From NCBI GenBank assembly GCA_013398175.1, contig VZRZ01007703.1, positions 2,718,397-2,782,396 of the forward strand: DNA of 64,000 nucleotides, read 5' to 3'. Each line of letters begins with the position of its first letter. Position 1 is the first letter of the stretch. Of the stretch, positions 25,290 to 38,500 are shown in pieces. The stretch is from Climacteris rufus (taxonomy: Eukaryota; Chordata; Aves; Passeriformes; Climacteridae). The position numbers and the translations under genes were made by a program. The notes beneath the pieces were generated by a model. It was not told the DNA's origin and searched no databases. It saw nothing but the letters and a program-made list of their open reading frames with translations.

Positions 25290-27047
25290 AACACATCAGT
25301 CTTATCTGAAGTGTATTAATACTGTATAAATATTGAGGTAAATATTTCCACTACTAGCTCCATAATGGCAATCCACAGGCAGATTATTGGTTGTTCCAAA
25401 ATGAAAACCCACTTAAGGATCCAAAAAGACTCACTAGACAGCTTGAGTTTTCTTTTAAGAGGGAGAATATTTTTCTCTCATTACATGTGCACACATCTTC
25501 TGAACACTGGATAAGAGAGCAAAGCACCTCAACATTTTCAGCAAAGCAGCTCCTTGCTCTTAGAAAATGCGTGCAAAGAAGGTGAATGTGAAAAACCCCA
25601 GACTGCAACCTCTCCCTTGGAGAGTTTTGCATGTTGCAGGGAGTGAAACGAGGGAAGAAAAGTAGAATCTGCAACTCATCTGTGTAAGCTGACAGGAACA
25701 CCTCTCAACTGTGGACACAGAGCTTGCTTGCAGATACTTAAGTAATAACACAGATACTTCCAAAGTCCAGTTTATTTCCAGAAAGTAGCAGCATATGTTT
25801 ATTGCTTCAAACAGGGTGAATTCTGAATTGGATGCCAAAAAGTCATCTGAGACTGCCCAGAAGAGATTTGGAATCTGACATGACCCTTTTATCTCCTCTG
25901 GCAAAGTACTGCAATAATTACAAAAATCTTTTCTTCTGTAGCTGGCAGATAGGCTTCAATACATACTCTGTGATATGCAGATCAGTATATACAGGTCTTC
26001 ACTCAATATGTCTCATCAAATGTAAGTATTTCAGTCTACAAACCTGCCCCTTGGATAGTGGGGTTGACCAAAGGGATCACTGAAAATAGCCTGTCTGCAA
26101 CTGTAAGAAAACAAAAAAACAATGAAACAATTAGCATATTTTTCAAATTATGCTTTTTAGTCACAAAGATTCAACATTTGGCCTGCCTAAAAATGTAATG
26201 TTGACAGCGATTTCCAAGAGGCAGAAGAACGATCCTTTGGGGCCCTTGGGCAGCCCTACCCAGCTCATCTGTCACAGCTGCTTTGAGACCAGGAAGAACA
26301 AAGTTGTAGATCTGGAGGAGCTCAGAGCCTGGGGGCTTTTTTTTTTTTTTTTTTGTCAAAACCAGAGGTATCTAGTTGGTCTTGGGTATTGAGGCAGGGA
26401 ATTCCATCAGTCCATTTGGCTCACTTGCTTTACTGACGAGAAATGCAAGGCAGTGGCAGAATCAAAACTAGTGTTTTCACTGTCTCTTCCCTCTCCTCTC
26501 AAAGACACTGTGCACACCTGGTACTTTGAACACACCACTCACAACTTTAATCTCTCTAAGTCTCTTCAAAGGCCTAATCTCTTACTGAGGATAGTGTTAG
26601 GCCATTCCCTCCTCTTTGATCATGCTTTTTTTTTCATTCAGTATCTTCAAATATCTGCATACCACATCAATACTGAGTCAGAGTGGCACAGTCAGAAAAG
26701 TTTCTCAGGGATCAAAGCATTTCCCTTGACAAATACAATAAAACCATTCAAAGGGACACTGACTCTTTTGGGGCATTTTCATAAGCCAGTGTTACAGAAA
26801 GTTGGGTTCCTAATACATAGCATTTAGTATTACAGCAGTAATACTTAATTTTTTCACCCTTTTTTTGTAAATGATTTTTTACTTTTCAGTAAGAAAATGC
26901 TTAAAATTTCACTTGGAGCATATAAGATCTATGAAATCTGGGAAATGAGAGACGGGAGTCAATATTGCATGTGTTATGGGAATTAGCTTGCATTCAGGGT
27001 CGTTTTGAAAAAGTGCTGAGACTTAACTCATTTTCTACTTCAATATA
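25290..27047. other. Unique noncoding DNA with an 18-bp poly(T)
   Basis: No gene recognised. The 114-, 105- and 124-codon frames here lack domains and overlap one another on opposite strands. A T18 run lies at 26337-26354. The stretch near 26420-26480 shows weak resemblance to a MIR core (GCAGTGGCAGAATC) but is too short to accept. Confidence 0.5.
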
Positions 27048-27132
27048 TTTTATTGAACAGCAATATTGCTCTATCTCAATAAACTTATAAATTTTATTGA
27101 ACAGCAATATTGCCCTATCTCAATAAACTTAT
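27048..27132. repeat. Tandem duplication, 44-bp unit, two copies
   Basis: The segment starting TTTTATTGAACAGCAATATT and ending CTCAATAAACTTAT appears at 27048-27088 and again at 27092-27132, offset by 44 bp. Over 41 aligned bases the copies differ by a single T/C. Such near-identity points to a recent local duplication. Each copy contains AATAAA. Confidence 0.95.
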
Positions 27133-29558
27133 TTAATGTTCAGGCCCATGCACTGCCTCTGTCCAGATCCAATGTGTACCTTGCCTTATGTACAGTTTTG
27201 CTACAGCTGTTTGTATGAGCAGGATGGCTCAAGGGATTATAAATTGCAAAGGAATGTGGAGCATAATGCCAATATTTGGTGTCCTTCTGTAATGCACAAG
27301 AAATCATCCAGGTTCCCTTTGAAATGCCTGTAAATGATTGTTTTCTTTAGTGGAAAGAAACAGTGTAATGGAAAATGGTACCCTTCATAATCAAAATAGC
27401 ACTGAACTCCAGAATCTAAGGCATGTGCACTGATTATCTATGAATTATCTGTGATTTTTACCCTCCTCAATCCTTGAAGAACTGTGCTCTGTTGACAGTC
27501 ACTACAGATCTCTCTTCAGATTTTATAGGGGTATATACACAAATGACACTATAAACACACAATAGAACTCAGCCTTGAGGCAAATATAGTTTCTTGCACT
27601 GAGCTGCAGGGTATTTCCGCTGAAGCAAAGTAGTCATTTCCCAATTATCACGTGAGTGCAAGATAAATATGAGTTAACAGAAGTATCCAGCTGCCAAGCT
27701 CAAAAACAAGAGACAACTCCATGTCATAGAGATTTTCCTGCTGCTTCATTCTCCTGTCTGCTCTTGTGCAAACACCTTTTTTAATGAGGAAATGGTCCAT
27801 AAAGCTGCAAAAATGAAAAATGAGATATATGTTCAATTAGCTGTAGTACTGCTGGCATGCCACTTCAGGTCATCTGGAAAGCTTTGAAAAGCAAGACATT
27901 TGTAACTTAAAGTAGAAAATCTGAAAGCAAACTCAGCTGGCTTAACTGAGAAGCTCTTTTGGCAAACCACTGGAAAACATAATTGAATATAGCCCTCCTG
28001 GGAAGGAACCCTAATAAAGTGGAGCACAACTTGTCTGCTAGCATTTTGATTTTGCCTTCACAGTGTTCAGGTCTTTGTGCGATTACAGAGGTAAGTTTCA
28101 CTTACAGGAATGATTACCCTACGCAGTTACAGGTAAGGGCCTGTTTTATCCTCTCCCTGCAGATAACATCCATCAAAGAAATGGGTTTCTATATATAGCC
28201 TGCTTTCCATGAGTTTCTTTTCAAAGGTTGACCATAGTTTTATGGGCACAGGCAACACCTGAACAATTTACTCTGGTATATTTTTGTGCTTACAACCCAT
28301 ACCAGGGTAACAAATGTGATGAGCTGCACACCCGACTGAGTGGCTGCTGTGCCGGCAGAAAAGAGACACATTTTAGCTGCCAGCCTGGGCTGCACCTGCA
28401 GGAACACTAGTTATGCCAGTGACATTATGTATCTACACAGGAATAAAAGGTTGGGGATATTGCTGTGGGGAAACTGTAAGGGAACACATGGTCTCAATTC
28501 ACTACCCATGACAATCTACAACTATAATAATCCCTCTGCAGTCAATATCCTTACAGACGCCTTATAAATACTAATTTTTTTTCAGCCATTTGTTTGCCAA
28601 ATCCTAGGATATTTGTGCCAGCAACATCAACTCAGAAAAATACTGCCACCTGTGATTTGATTCAATGCAAATCCCATTTTTGCAGAGATTTTCCTTTTTA
28701 AGGTAAATGATTGTAGCAATGCACTGAGTAAGATTCCTGATATTCTGTGGCATGTTCTTAATTTGGGTTCTCGCATTCCCATTCCCCCCTACAATGTTCA
28801 CCCCTCTCAACAATGGGTCCAACATGAGATAATCCCTTTTCCGTATTTAGTTATGCTTATAGCTCAGGAGATGATAGCATGTCAGGGCAGCTGCACTTGA
28901 ACCAGGCTATAAGAAGCACAAGTATAGGCAAGACCTGAAAGAAGACAAAAATCTTTTATACTGGAATTTGTTTCCATGATGAGTTTAAATGAACCATGCA
29001 CAGCCACTCAGCTAGCAGGAAGCAAACTTCAAATTCAGATTCCAGCTTGCCTGCAGATTCATGTGATGGTATCCTGCTATAAAGGATGGCTAGAATCCAC
29101 TTGGGCTTCTGCTGGATAGTGTCTGAGAATCCGGCTCCTGGAAGGTACTCAGTATCTCTTCATTCGAGAAAAGTCTCCAACACCTCTATTTAAAGTAAAA
29201 CCCATGAGGTTAAACAAATTCCTTGTTGCATAAAGTGGTGGTAGACATTAACTACTGTTTTAGCCTGTGACATTGCTCATCACTACTGACTGCAAGTCTG
29301 AGTGACACAAGCACATTGAACTCAGGTTCAGTGAGGAGCAGGTCCATGGGTCTGACAAAACCTGTGCTGGCACGGGCCCAGGCTAAGGAAAAAAAAACAT
29401 AGCAACTCATTCATCCTTCCTGACTTCAGAGCAGCTTCAGGTCAGTGTGACCCCAGAAAATTGTGGTAATTCTGGCAAGTTAGACAAGATTTACTAAGAA
29501 CAACGCACCTAAAAACCTGAGACAAAGCATGACTGAGCAGCATGAGATGAGAATCAAG
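27133..29558. other. Unique noncoding DNA
   Basis: No gene or repeat recognised. Frames stay under about 75 codons. Confidence 0.5.
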
Positions 29559-29697
29559 CCTTCTTTCTTTCTCCCTTTCTTCCTTTCTTCCTTCCTTTCT
29601 TTCTTTTTCTCTTTCTTTCTTTCTTTCTTTCTCTCTCTCTCTCTCTCTTTCTCTCTTTCTCTCTTTCTTTCTCTTTCTTTCTCTTTTCCTTTTCTTA
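29559..29697. repeat. 139-bp pure pyrimidine tract (CTTT/CCTT/CT)n
   Basis: The plus strand holds only C and T from about 29559 to 29697, apart from the immediate edge, with TTTC, TTCC and a central (CT)n block. On the minus strand it gives an artefactual K/R/E-rich frame (29442-29726). Long mirror-symmetric polypurine-polypyrimidine tracts can adopt triplex (H-DNA) structure; whether this one does is unknown. Confidence 0.95.
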
Positions 29698-32600
29698 CCT
29701 TTTAGTATCTCCCAAACCATATTCAAGGCACTAATCTCTGAACTGCAGCAATCTTCAGTTTTCTTTGTGCTATTGAAATCCCTTACAATTGCTCTGTTTT
29801 ATTCCACATTAGTTCTTACAGTTCTTATGCAGAATTAATCTAGTAATTTCATCATTTTTCCCTCTTTCATTTGTCCCAATTATGTTAATGAGTATGAACA
29901 TTCCAGTAAAAAAAAAAAGGAAAGGAAGATACATCTGAAGTGCTTCAGACAGGCTGGCACACCAGTCCCTGGAGATGGTTTTAGGTGTTATAGATTGGGT
30001 TCACATTTTCCTGCCATGGTGCAGCATTAAGAAAACAAAGTCCCAGCTGGCACAGACAGCTCTGTTAGAGAACTGAAATTACCCTATACTTTCCCAGCTA
30101 ATGCCCTGGCTGTGTTTGACAACAACTGTGATTATTTTACATGTGTTTCTTTCACAAACAGGGACATTAGGACTTTATTCTGTCTTGATTACAAACCAAA
30201 GAAGTCACAGCCATCTATATGTCCTTGCTTTGTTTTTCACCCAATCTTATTCCATATCCAGTTCTAGGAAAGCATTTAATATTGCCAGATTTCCTGCACT
30301 GACCACATTTACATTGCACCATCAGGCTTTATTGAGCACACAATCAGAAATACAGAACAGTGCATTCTACATATAACTGTTCTTGAGAATGGTGTTTTAA
30401 GTTTATTTAATCAGAAAGTTAAAAGAGAAGAAGTGGTTATCTATAATGCCTAGGAAAATGCTCAGTAAACTGCTAAGAGTCAAATCCTTGAAGGTACTGT
30501 CAAACTTATTTACTAAGTTATGTAAAGATTATAGTGATTGCTAATACTCAGGTCTGGAAGATAGAATGGATGGAACAAATCAGTAACAGGCAGTAAACTG
30601 TCATATATCATCTTCAAGAGTGAACTGACCAAACACAAGGCTGAAATCCTTATTCAGAAATTCCAATTCAAAGTGTGAGATAAACCTCTCACTCACACAC
30701 TTGATATTTCCAGAGTGAGTAACTGTTCAGGAGCACTCTTGATTTTGAGTATAAGGCAACTGGGAAGCAGACCACAGATGGAATAGGTCAACTCTAGCTA
30801 CAAGCCCCACTGCATTCTGCTGAAAACTCTACAAACTCTTTGTTGAAATACGTGGATCTGTGCCAGTTTGCAGCAGCTGAAGGTCTTTCTCTGCCATTCT
30901 ATATATTTTGAACCTTCAGATCAAACCAGATTTCATCATACATTAAGACAAAAGCATTTAAATAATTTAACTAATTAGGTTCATATTCAATGGGAAGTAA
31001 GGGTATGAAATCAACCTTTCATTTGGCAACTGCTCAGCCAGAGAAAAGCATGAGTAAGCCATTCAGTAGAAATGGTAATGATCACCACAAATTTTGGCTT
31101 CAATTGAACTCAAAAATTGAACCAAACATGAGTTAACTTACTAGCAACATTCAGTGTGCCATCTGTGTCTCATTCAAATAATCCACTCCAAGGTATACAG
31201 CCTAACTTTGTGTTAACCTGAAAATTTGTGTCTCTCTGTTGCAGTCACCTTCTATACAGTTGTTGCGATGCTTTGTTTTGCTTTTTGGGAGGTTTTTTAC
31301 TTCAGTTCAAGAAAATAATAATTATTTTAAGCTTTCCTCATAAGTATGGAAGTTAAATTACATTCCCCAGAGTTTACTGAGGTCAGTGAACATTTTAGTA
31401 AATACAGGTAGATTTATTGCTTTCAATGGAACAATATAAAAGTTGGCTGTTTCCTTCAGGTTCATGTACCTGAAACACTCATAGGCCAAAACACAAAGAC
31501 TTATGTACAATTTCCTTTGGGTAACAGTTTATCTAAATCCTAAATGTTAAAGTTAAGAAACTCCTTCCTCTTTTTATTTTTTTTTTTAATTTGTAAAATT
31601 GGTGCAGAGTATTTTACAAAATAAACAAGTTGTGCTGTAGTATGACACAACAAACCGCAGATCCAGTGTCTTCCATTTCCATCCACTCCTCACATTAAGA
31701 AAAATAACAGGTGCATTTTTCAGAGCACCTTGCCTAGAGGGTACTAAAGGACAGGCAGTATTTTTGAACCAAGGACAGGAAAGCAAATTCTAAAGCCAAA
31801 TATCTTCCCCTTAGGATGTTCTAAGTAATGTCCCATTAGGCCTAGGCCAATTACAGTTTCAGATATTATTGCTTAGGAATTATAACTTCATACCACAAAA
31901 TGTTTGTTCTATTACTCATGCAATAATGCATTGCATTTCTGAAAACAATTCTAGATCAATGGTCAATAAGGGATGCAAAGGTGTACGATCAAGCTTTTAT
32001 CTTGCTTTAGTAACTTCTAGGCAATTAATATTTCATGACATATATTAAAAGAGTTGGGTTTTTTTTCTGAGTTTATGCACTATGTAGAATTCTCCAAAGT
32101 GAAATATTTGCCAGTGGCAATCTCTTTCATACAATATTAGCATATCCAATTCTTCCCTTGTGGGATGTTTCAGCATATAATATTAATTCACAATTAGGTA
32201 ATGTACTCATTTTAGCAATCTCCTGTGTTCTCATTAATTAAAAACCTGGTACAATCACTTGTAGTCTATTCAATTTTACTTTGTTTGCTTTGCTTTGACT
32301 TTTCTCTTTTTCTTTTTTTTTTCCCCTACCTTGTTTCCAGAGTGATGCTGTTTTTCAGTAGAAAACTTCTATCAATGGCCACCCCATATTCATCACAGTA
32401 TTCTGCAGCTACTCCCATATATGGATCCAACAGCTTCAGGCAGGATTACATTCTTTTTTTAATTTGGTATGGTGTACTTCTATTATCTAAATTAATATAA
32501 ATATAACTCGAATGTAACAATAACTTTGCTTTGCCATCGGATTTGTTCTATTGCCCTTTTTGTCACCATACAAAGGCTGAAACCATTTCAATTTCCTACA

Positions 32601-33297
32601 AAATTGCATTCTCACTGAAATTCTCAAGTGAGAATTACAAATTATGACCTGCTCACCTCCCTGTTATATAGATAATTGTGAGTTGTTACTTAAATCTTCA
32701 AACAGATTTTGATTGAGGAAATGAAATGATCAAGTATGACACATGAAATACTTGAGAATCATCCTTCAATAGGTGTCACTACACGTTCAGTTCTCATGGA
32801 AAAAAAGGGAGTCATTGTAATGAATGTTACATACATAAAGTAGTAGGTGAACATGGATATAAAACCTATGTCAGCTCTCAGAGATTACAGACTCCTATTT
32901 CATAGTTACTGCTGGCTAGGACAGAGATTCTGGTATTAAATCTCAAAGTTTGAGCAGAATTTTATTTTAAAAAGGTCAAAACATTTTGGAGCATTTTACT
33001 AAAAGCTTTTTTTATTATTATTTTTCTGAAAGTTAGTGCTGAAAACTCTATTACTTTCTATATTTAATGGCTTTCCTGTAGGATTTCTTTTGCTATAGGT
33101 CTTCTTGTCTCAAGTTTTATGACCAAACTTTTTATCAGTGTTTAAAGGATGGAACAAAGTATTTTAAAGTTGAACTCCAATAGAATAAAACATATATTTT
33201 TTTAAAGGAAAGTAATTATCAGAGAAATAGCTAACTTGCACTCTATCAAGCCAGAATGCCTCTGTGGAGAAAAAATTGTTAGATTTTTTTGCTTATT
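29698..33297. other. Unique AT-rich noncoding DNA
   Basis: No gene or known repeat over 3.6 kb. Frames up to 91 codons have no domain. A T-rich run (T5AT11) lies near 31572-31588. Confidence 0.55.
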
Positions 33298-33368
33298 TTG
33301 ACAGTTTTTTTGGTTTTTTGGTGTTTTTGTTTGTTTGGTTGGTTTTGTTTTTGTTTTTGTTTTTTTCT
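33298..33368. repeat. T/G-rich low-complexity tract
   Basis: TTTTGG, GTTTG and (GTTTTT)n units make up almost the whole segment, ending in TTTTTTTCTTTC. It may be a degraded reverse-complement A-rich tail, but no retroposon body is recognised beside it. Confidence 0.8.
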
Positions 33369-34137
33369 TTCAAGATGCTTTAAAACCATATTCTGGTGAA
33401 CTAATATCAAACAGACTATTCCAGTTTATTCCCAAAGGAATCTTGGAGTTTACATATTTATATCATATATGCAGACAGGTTGCCTTGTGCTTCAGAGGTA
33501 AAATGTGGTAGAGCAAAACTTACAATAGGAGAAAAAAAAAATACACTGGCAACATTTATTTGTCAGCTGAAAGAAAACAAGGTGAGAGACCAGATAAGAG
33601 GCAGATGGAGAATGAAAGAAGACAAAGGAATGTGGCAGTAGGTATTGTAAAAAATAGTTGAGCCTGGAAAGCCTAATACCCAGAGTCTGTATGTTTCTGA
33701 TAAAGCAGATGAGGCTCTAGAAGAGCAGAAAAAAAAATGTGTGAGTGGGTTGAAAAGAAAACAGAAATATGTAGACTGAGGGCCCCACCAAAAATCAAAT
33801 TCATCTTAAAAAATTGCAAGCCAGAATGTATCAGGAAAGTTAATAAGAAAGGCAGGTATCCAACGATCAGATTAAAACCAGTTAAGCAGTAATAGCAGTA
33901 TGTACTTTGGTGAAATTGTAGACAACTTGCTAGCCATGAATATGCAATGTAATATAACAGAGGAGGAACATAAAATCCAAGTAACAAACTCAGGCAGCTA
34001 ATCACAAAGTAGAGAGAAACAGATCCTTATCTACAATCTACATGGCTCTCTACATGGCTACAGCTGTATCTGGGAAAAATCATTAACTAAGGGTAACTTA
34101 TGGCCAAAAATACATATATATGCTGTGAATGGGGACG
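33369..34137. other. Unique noncoding DNA
   Basis: The 110-codon minus-strand frame at 33673-34005 is rich in leucine, tyrosine and phenylalanine, as expected from reading AT-rich sequence. No signal, domain or splice context supports a gene. Confidence 0.5.
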
Positions 34138-34186
34138 TGGGGAAAAGGAAAAAAAAAAAGAAAAAAGCAAAAAAAGAACAAAAAAC
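34138..34186. repeat. A-rich tract
   Basis: Runs of A broken by G and C (GGAAAAGGA11GAAAAAAGC...) form a near-pure purine low-complexity stretch. Confidence 0.85.
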
Positions 34187-35474
34187 CATATTACTGGGTT
34201 AATTTGGGCTGGTTTATAGGACTGAATGGGACAGACTTAGGAAGAAATATTAAATAGGTACAGTAAGGTTTGGGGGAACTAAAGTAACAAGGTACAAACT
34301 TTCACAAACACTAGAAGCAGAAAATATAGTCCTTATGAGACCACAGGAGCAGATTCCAGGTATCTAAATGTCCTTTTGTAAAATTACCTGAATGCTATGT
34401 TACTGTACAGACAGCAACACAAATTTTCTGCTCGTAGCCCTCAATCTGGCTCTCATTTCAGCTCCACTAAAAACATTAAACTCTCCACAATCTCTCTTGG
34501 CAAGCAGTTCTTCCCCATCATCAGTAATTTGGAGATATCAAAAAAATCCCAACATACTTTTTCAAGGAAAGGAGGAGGTTTAGAGTGGAGGAGGACCATA
34601 GAAACAAATAGATATAAACAGCTCAGCATTTATCCTCATGAACACCAAATCAAGAAGATATTTGCTGAGCCTCTTCAAGCAGTGTCCCACAGGAGGAGGC
34701 CCCACCTCTCTCTAAAGAACTGCTCAGCTTTACCCAGACACTTCCCTAAGAGCCTGAATGAGGCAGCACAGAACCAGCTCCTCATCGGCAGTCACACTGT
34801 GCCATCTGTGTGCCCCAGGCTCTAGCCCAAAGCCCCAGCTCCCTGTTTGGACTGAAATAAAGCCCTGCAAAGCAGCAAGACCACACTGGACTGTGATGAC
34901 TGGAGGTATTTAAGTTCAGGATTATTTTCCTGGGATTCAGCGTTGCATAAGGACCTGCTGCAGGCTCTGCTCCTGACTCCCTGGGGCTGAACGTGGCTCC
35001 ACTGTAGTTGGCAGCACATTATGGGGAAGAGGAACTGAGACAGTTTGGGCACAGTCACGGCTGCTGCCATGGCAGTGTGGGCATCATCAGCTCTGCATGC
35101 AGTAGTCCACTGAATCAGCTTCCTGCAGACCTCACAGAAGGTGGAAGTGGGTCACTTGAGAGTAAGTAACTGAAAAGCAAGACTGACTGTCTGTGTTGTC
35201 TAATGAACACAGCAGAAGAGTCAGTTTCAGGAAAAAAGTCCCATACCAAAACCAGAAAAAAAACCAACACCACATTTTCAATATACACTAGAACCTTCTG
35301 AAGCTCACTTGCCATACAGGCTTGGCTTATTTCCAGTCTCAAACAAGTGGTTTGTACTTAGCCTTGCAAGACTGGTTTTTACAAGACCATTAAAATGGTG
35401 GTTGAATCTGAGGGCCAGAACTGCTAAATTTCCTCAGCAGATCTGTTGGGGATTGCAAACAGTGCTTCTCCATT
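34187..35474. other. Noncoding DNA with a GC-richer patch and the longest frame
   Basis: The frame at 34397-34825 (142 codons, plus) is the longest open frame in the window. Its stop is followed about 31 bp later by AATAAA (34856-34861). I recognise no domain, the N-terminal half is serine-rich, and one frame of this length is expected by chance in 64 kb of AT-rich DNA by my rough estimate. From about 34640 to 35160 the sequence is clearly GC-richer than its surroundings and could hold an unrecognised LTR or noncoding exon. No ends or duplications could be defined. Confidence 0.35.
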
Positions 35475-35522
35475 TAAAAAAAAAAAAAAANCAAATCCAC
35501 TTTAAAAAAAAAAAAAAAAAAA
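35475..35522. repeat. Two poly(A) runs around an ambiguous base
   Basis: A run of 16 A ends at a single N (35491), followed by CAAATCCACTTT and a second run of about 19 A. This is the only ambiguous base in the window. Its position at a homopolymer edge suggests a base-calling or polishing problem, and the run lengths should not be trusted. Confidence 0.95.
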
Positions 35523-38500
35523 GGAAAGAAGATTACTCTGTATCCATGGCTACATGACTACACACCATATCATCAATACCATGTCCCTGAGCAGCTGAGA
35601 GTGTCTGACATATTTTGGAATTTTAATGAAACCCATCAGGGAATATCTGATAGGTAAAACATCTGGAAATCAAAAATCCAGGGACTTGTATAAAACTCAA
35701 GGGAGGACTGCTTCAATTCTCGTTTTTGTCACACCTTTATGTATTTTTAAGCACATTTCTACCTTTAAAGTTAGCTCTGCCAAACCTGCTGTCAGAGCAG
35801 TTTGGTTATTACCCATTCCCAGCAGATGCTATCAAGCTGACCTGTGGTGAGGCAGGGCTGTCAGAGTAAGCGGATTCCAATGTACAGTAGTTGAAATAAT
35901 AAATGATAGCGGCTATACACCAGAGAAAACTGTGATTATATCATCACTCCAGTGCCCATTAAGCTCAGCAATTTCTAGCTATTTGAAAAACTGAGATGTC
36001 ATTTCTGCAATATGTGTTTTCTTGAATGTAATAAAATGCACCGTTTTAACACTGATTGCTTCTCAGGACCTGCTCACTGGACTGTTATCTAAATAAACAT
36101 TTCAGGAGGTTACTTACCTCTATCAGACTTTTAATTCATAATATGAAACTATATTGTTTGGGAGATGACAAGCACTCAGTGACTCCCTTCTGTGTTTGCC
36201 AGTGGCCACAGCATAGGGGTTTATACCAGGAGACTTTCCAAAGCCTGGGAAGTGCTCAGGCCCCTAAATCACTCAGTTTTGAAAATCTCACAACTCTGGG
36301 AAGTTCCCACTCTGTCTTTCCACTCTTTGGAACAGCACAGAAGTACAGCAAAGCTGTACTTTTAGCACTTCCACTCTTCTTCTGCAACTGGAGAGTGCAG
36401 TTAACTGAGTTATCTGAACCTTAGATAGGTTTACATTCTATTTGAAGATATTTTTGGAAAGCTTTTTATTTTTCCTGGACTAGTTCTTCCTGCATGACTT
36501 TGTAAAACACATGTAAATTGTAAAAGTGAATTTCACCATCTATCTGTACCAGAATGTGCCACACAGTCATGGTAGAACTTAATAGGGAACTGCTGGGAGG
36601 CTTCCCATGGATTGCAGTAGGCTTTACATTAGATCCTGAAACAGTCCAAATCCCTCTTTTTCTCCTGACAGCTGAACACCTTCTTTACTTTCCTCTCATG
36701 AGAAGAGAACTCAGCCCTACTGAAGTAAGGGAAGCCAGAAAAAGCAGTCAGGGAAGAGATCTTAATGCATAAATGCTCTTGAGGAGAAAATATAAAGCAA
36801 TTCTTTCACCTTTGACCCAGAGGCACTTAATGAACATGTATGAGAAGTAATGTTTCTAATTGGTGAAATATGTGCTCAAGAACCATTCAAGTGCTCATGT
36901 ATGAGCTATGACTGTGAATTAGCTGGAAATCTGGTTCAATGTGTTGAAAAAAAAAATCCAGAGTGGGAAACAAAATGTAAACCAGTCCTACTAAGAAACT
37001 GTTGATAGAAATGCTTTACAACAGAACAGAATGAAAGGACAAACTGCAGATCCAAAAACAAACTTGCATCTTTTTAAAACCAAAAAAACAAAGCACAGAA
37101 ATTTTTCAATCAATGCTTGTAAGTTGCAAGGAAAGGATGTCTATAAAAATGCTTGCTAGTTTTGTGGGTGGGCAAATTTTCAAGTAGTCTCTCCCTGGCA
37201 GAGTCAGTTTTTATCTAAAAACAAAGCATGATAAACCAAGCTTGAGCAATTTTAGATTTTAATCAAGATTTCAAGCTAAGAAACTGACTATTTGACAGTT
37301 GAGACAACACTATCCCAAATATATTCACAAGGGAAGGTTGTAAATTGTAAAAAGATATTAAAAAAAGATTTTGATCTCTTTCTTTCTAATATTACTGGCT
37401 TCAGAAAAGTTCTTCCTAGTTCACTGTTAATGAGAAAGCAAAAGGAAGCATCTTTTAGTTTCTAAATGTGTTTTTCACTGTAAAAGGTGAAATATGTCTG
37501 TTACTCGAGATTAATTTTATTCTGACCTGTTAATTCTGGATTATGGTATTCTTCATTTATGTTCTTCTGTATTTACCTGTAAATGTCAGTTCTGAAGTAC
37601 CACTGGTTTTAAAAAACTAGAATTTAAAGCAAAATGTTTTTATACCTTGCTAAGGCTGTGTTTGCCACTAGTTTTACTACGCTGAACATTATAGTATGAT
37701 ACTCATTCTAAACTGAATGGAAAAAATAAGCCCCAAACTTTACTTGTTCTACATTTTCTTGAGTTAATTTAGTAGCCCAGAAAAAGATAGCTAGGTAACA
37801 TCAGCAACAAGTGTTCTGTGCTATTTGCTGTTTATTTTCCAGCTGTGCCCGCAAGTTTGACCAAAAATGTTCATACTGCTGTTCTTAGCCCAGATCTCCA
37901 AGTTATTTCCAGATATTAAGCAACATACACTGTCATTGTGGAGGCCTTCTACTTTCTTTGTATTCTTTTTTTGTCAAGATCCAGTTTGAATTTTTAATCT
38001 TACGGAATGCTAGCACACAGATTCCAATGTAAATTTCCCCCAGTCACTACCCAGGAGATGCTGGTGCCCTAGAAATGTTGAAGCTTTGAGAAAAACATTG
38101 TGTAAGAGAAGCCTAAGATACCCTGTGCCACCACTGAGATGGAGCTAGTCCCATATTTCTTTGCTCCTCTTTTAGACTTTTTTCTATTTTATCATCTTCC
38201 TGTCCTTCAATGAAAGTGTCAGTCTCCCCACTTACAGTCCCTCGAATAGCTGCATGTATTTTGAAAGCTGAAATACCTTATGTCTGAGTTTTACTGCAAA
38301 AGGCAACAATCCTGAAAACCACATTTTATAAAAACCCAAGATAAACAGCTTCAAGGTATAGCAAATTTAATCCTTTCTAAAGCCTGATTTAGGACAAAAT
38401 CTACACTGAGACATAAGGACAAGTAATAGTGAAGTCTGAATGATGCAATGACCCATTTCTCTAGTAAAATAGTCTCCTACAAGGGCTACACATTTTTTAA

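Noticed and set aside
26420..26480. Possible MIR core
   Set aside because: Only GCAGTGGCAGAATC-like similarity; too short without a profile score.
29442..29726. Lysine/arginine/glutamate-rich minus-strand frame
   Set aside because: It is the translation of the polypyrimidine microsatellite.
34397..34825. 142-codon plus-strand frame as a protein-coding gene
   Set aside because: No domain, no codon bias I can see, and a frame of this length is about what chance provides in 128 kb of double-strand AT-rich DNA by a rough estimate.
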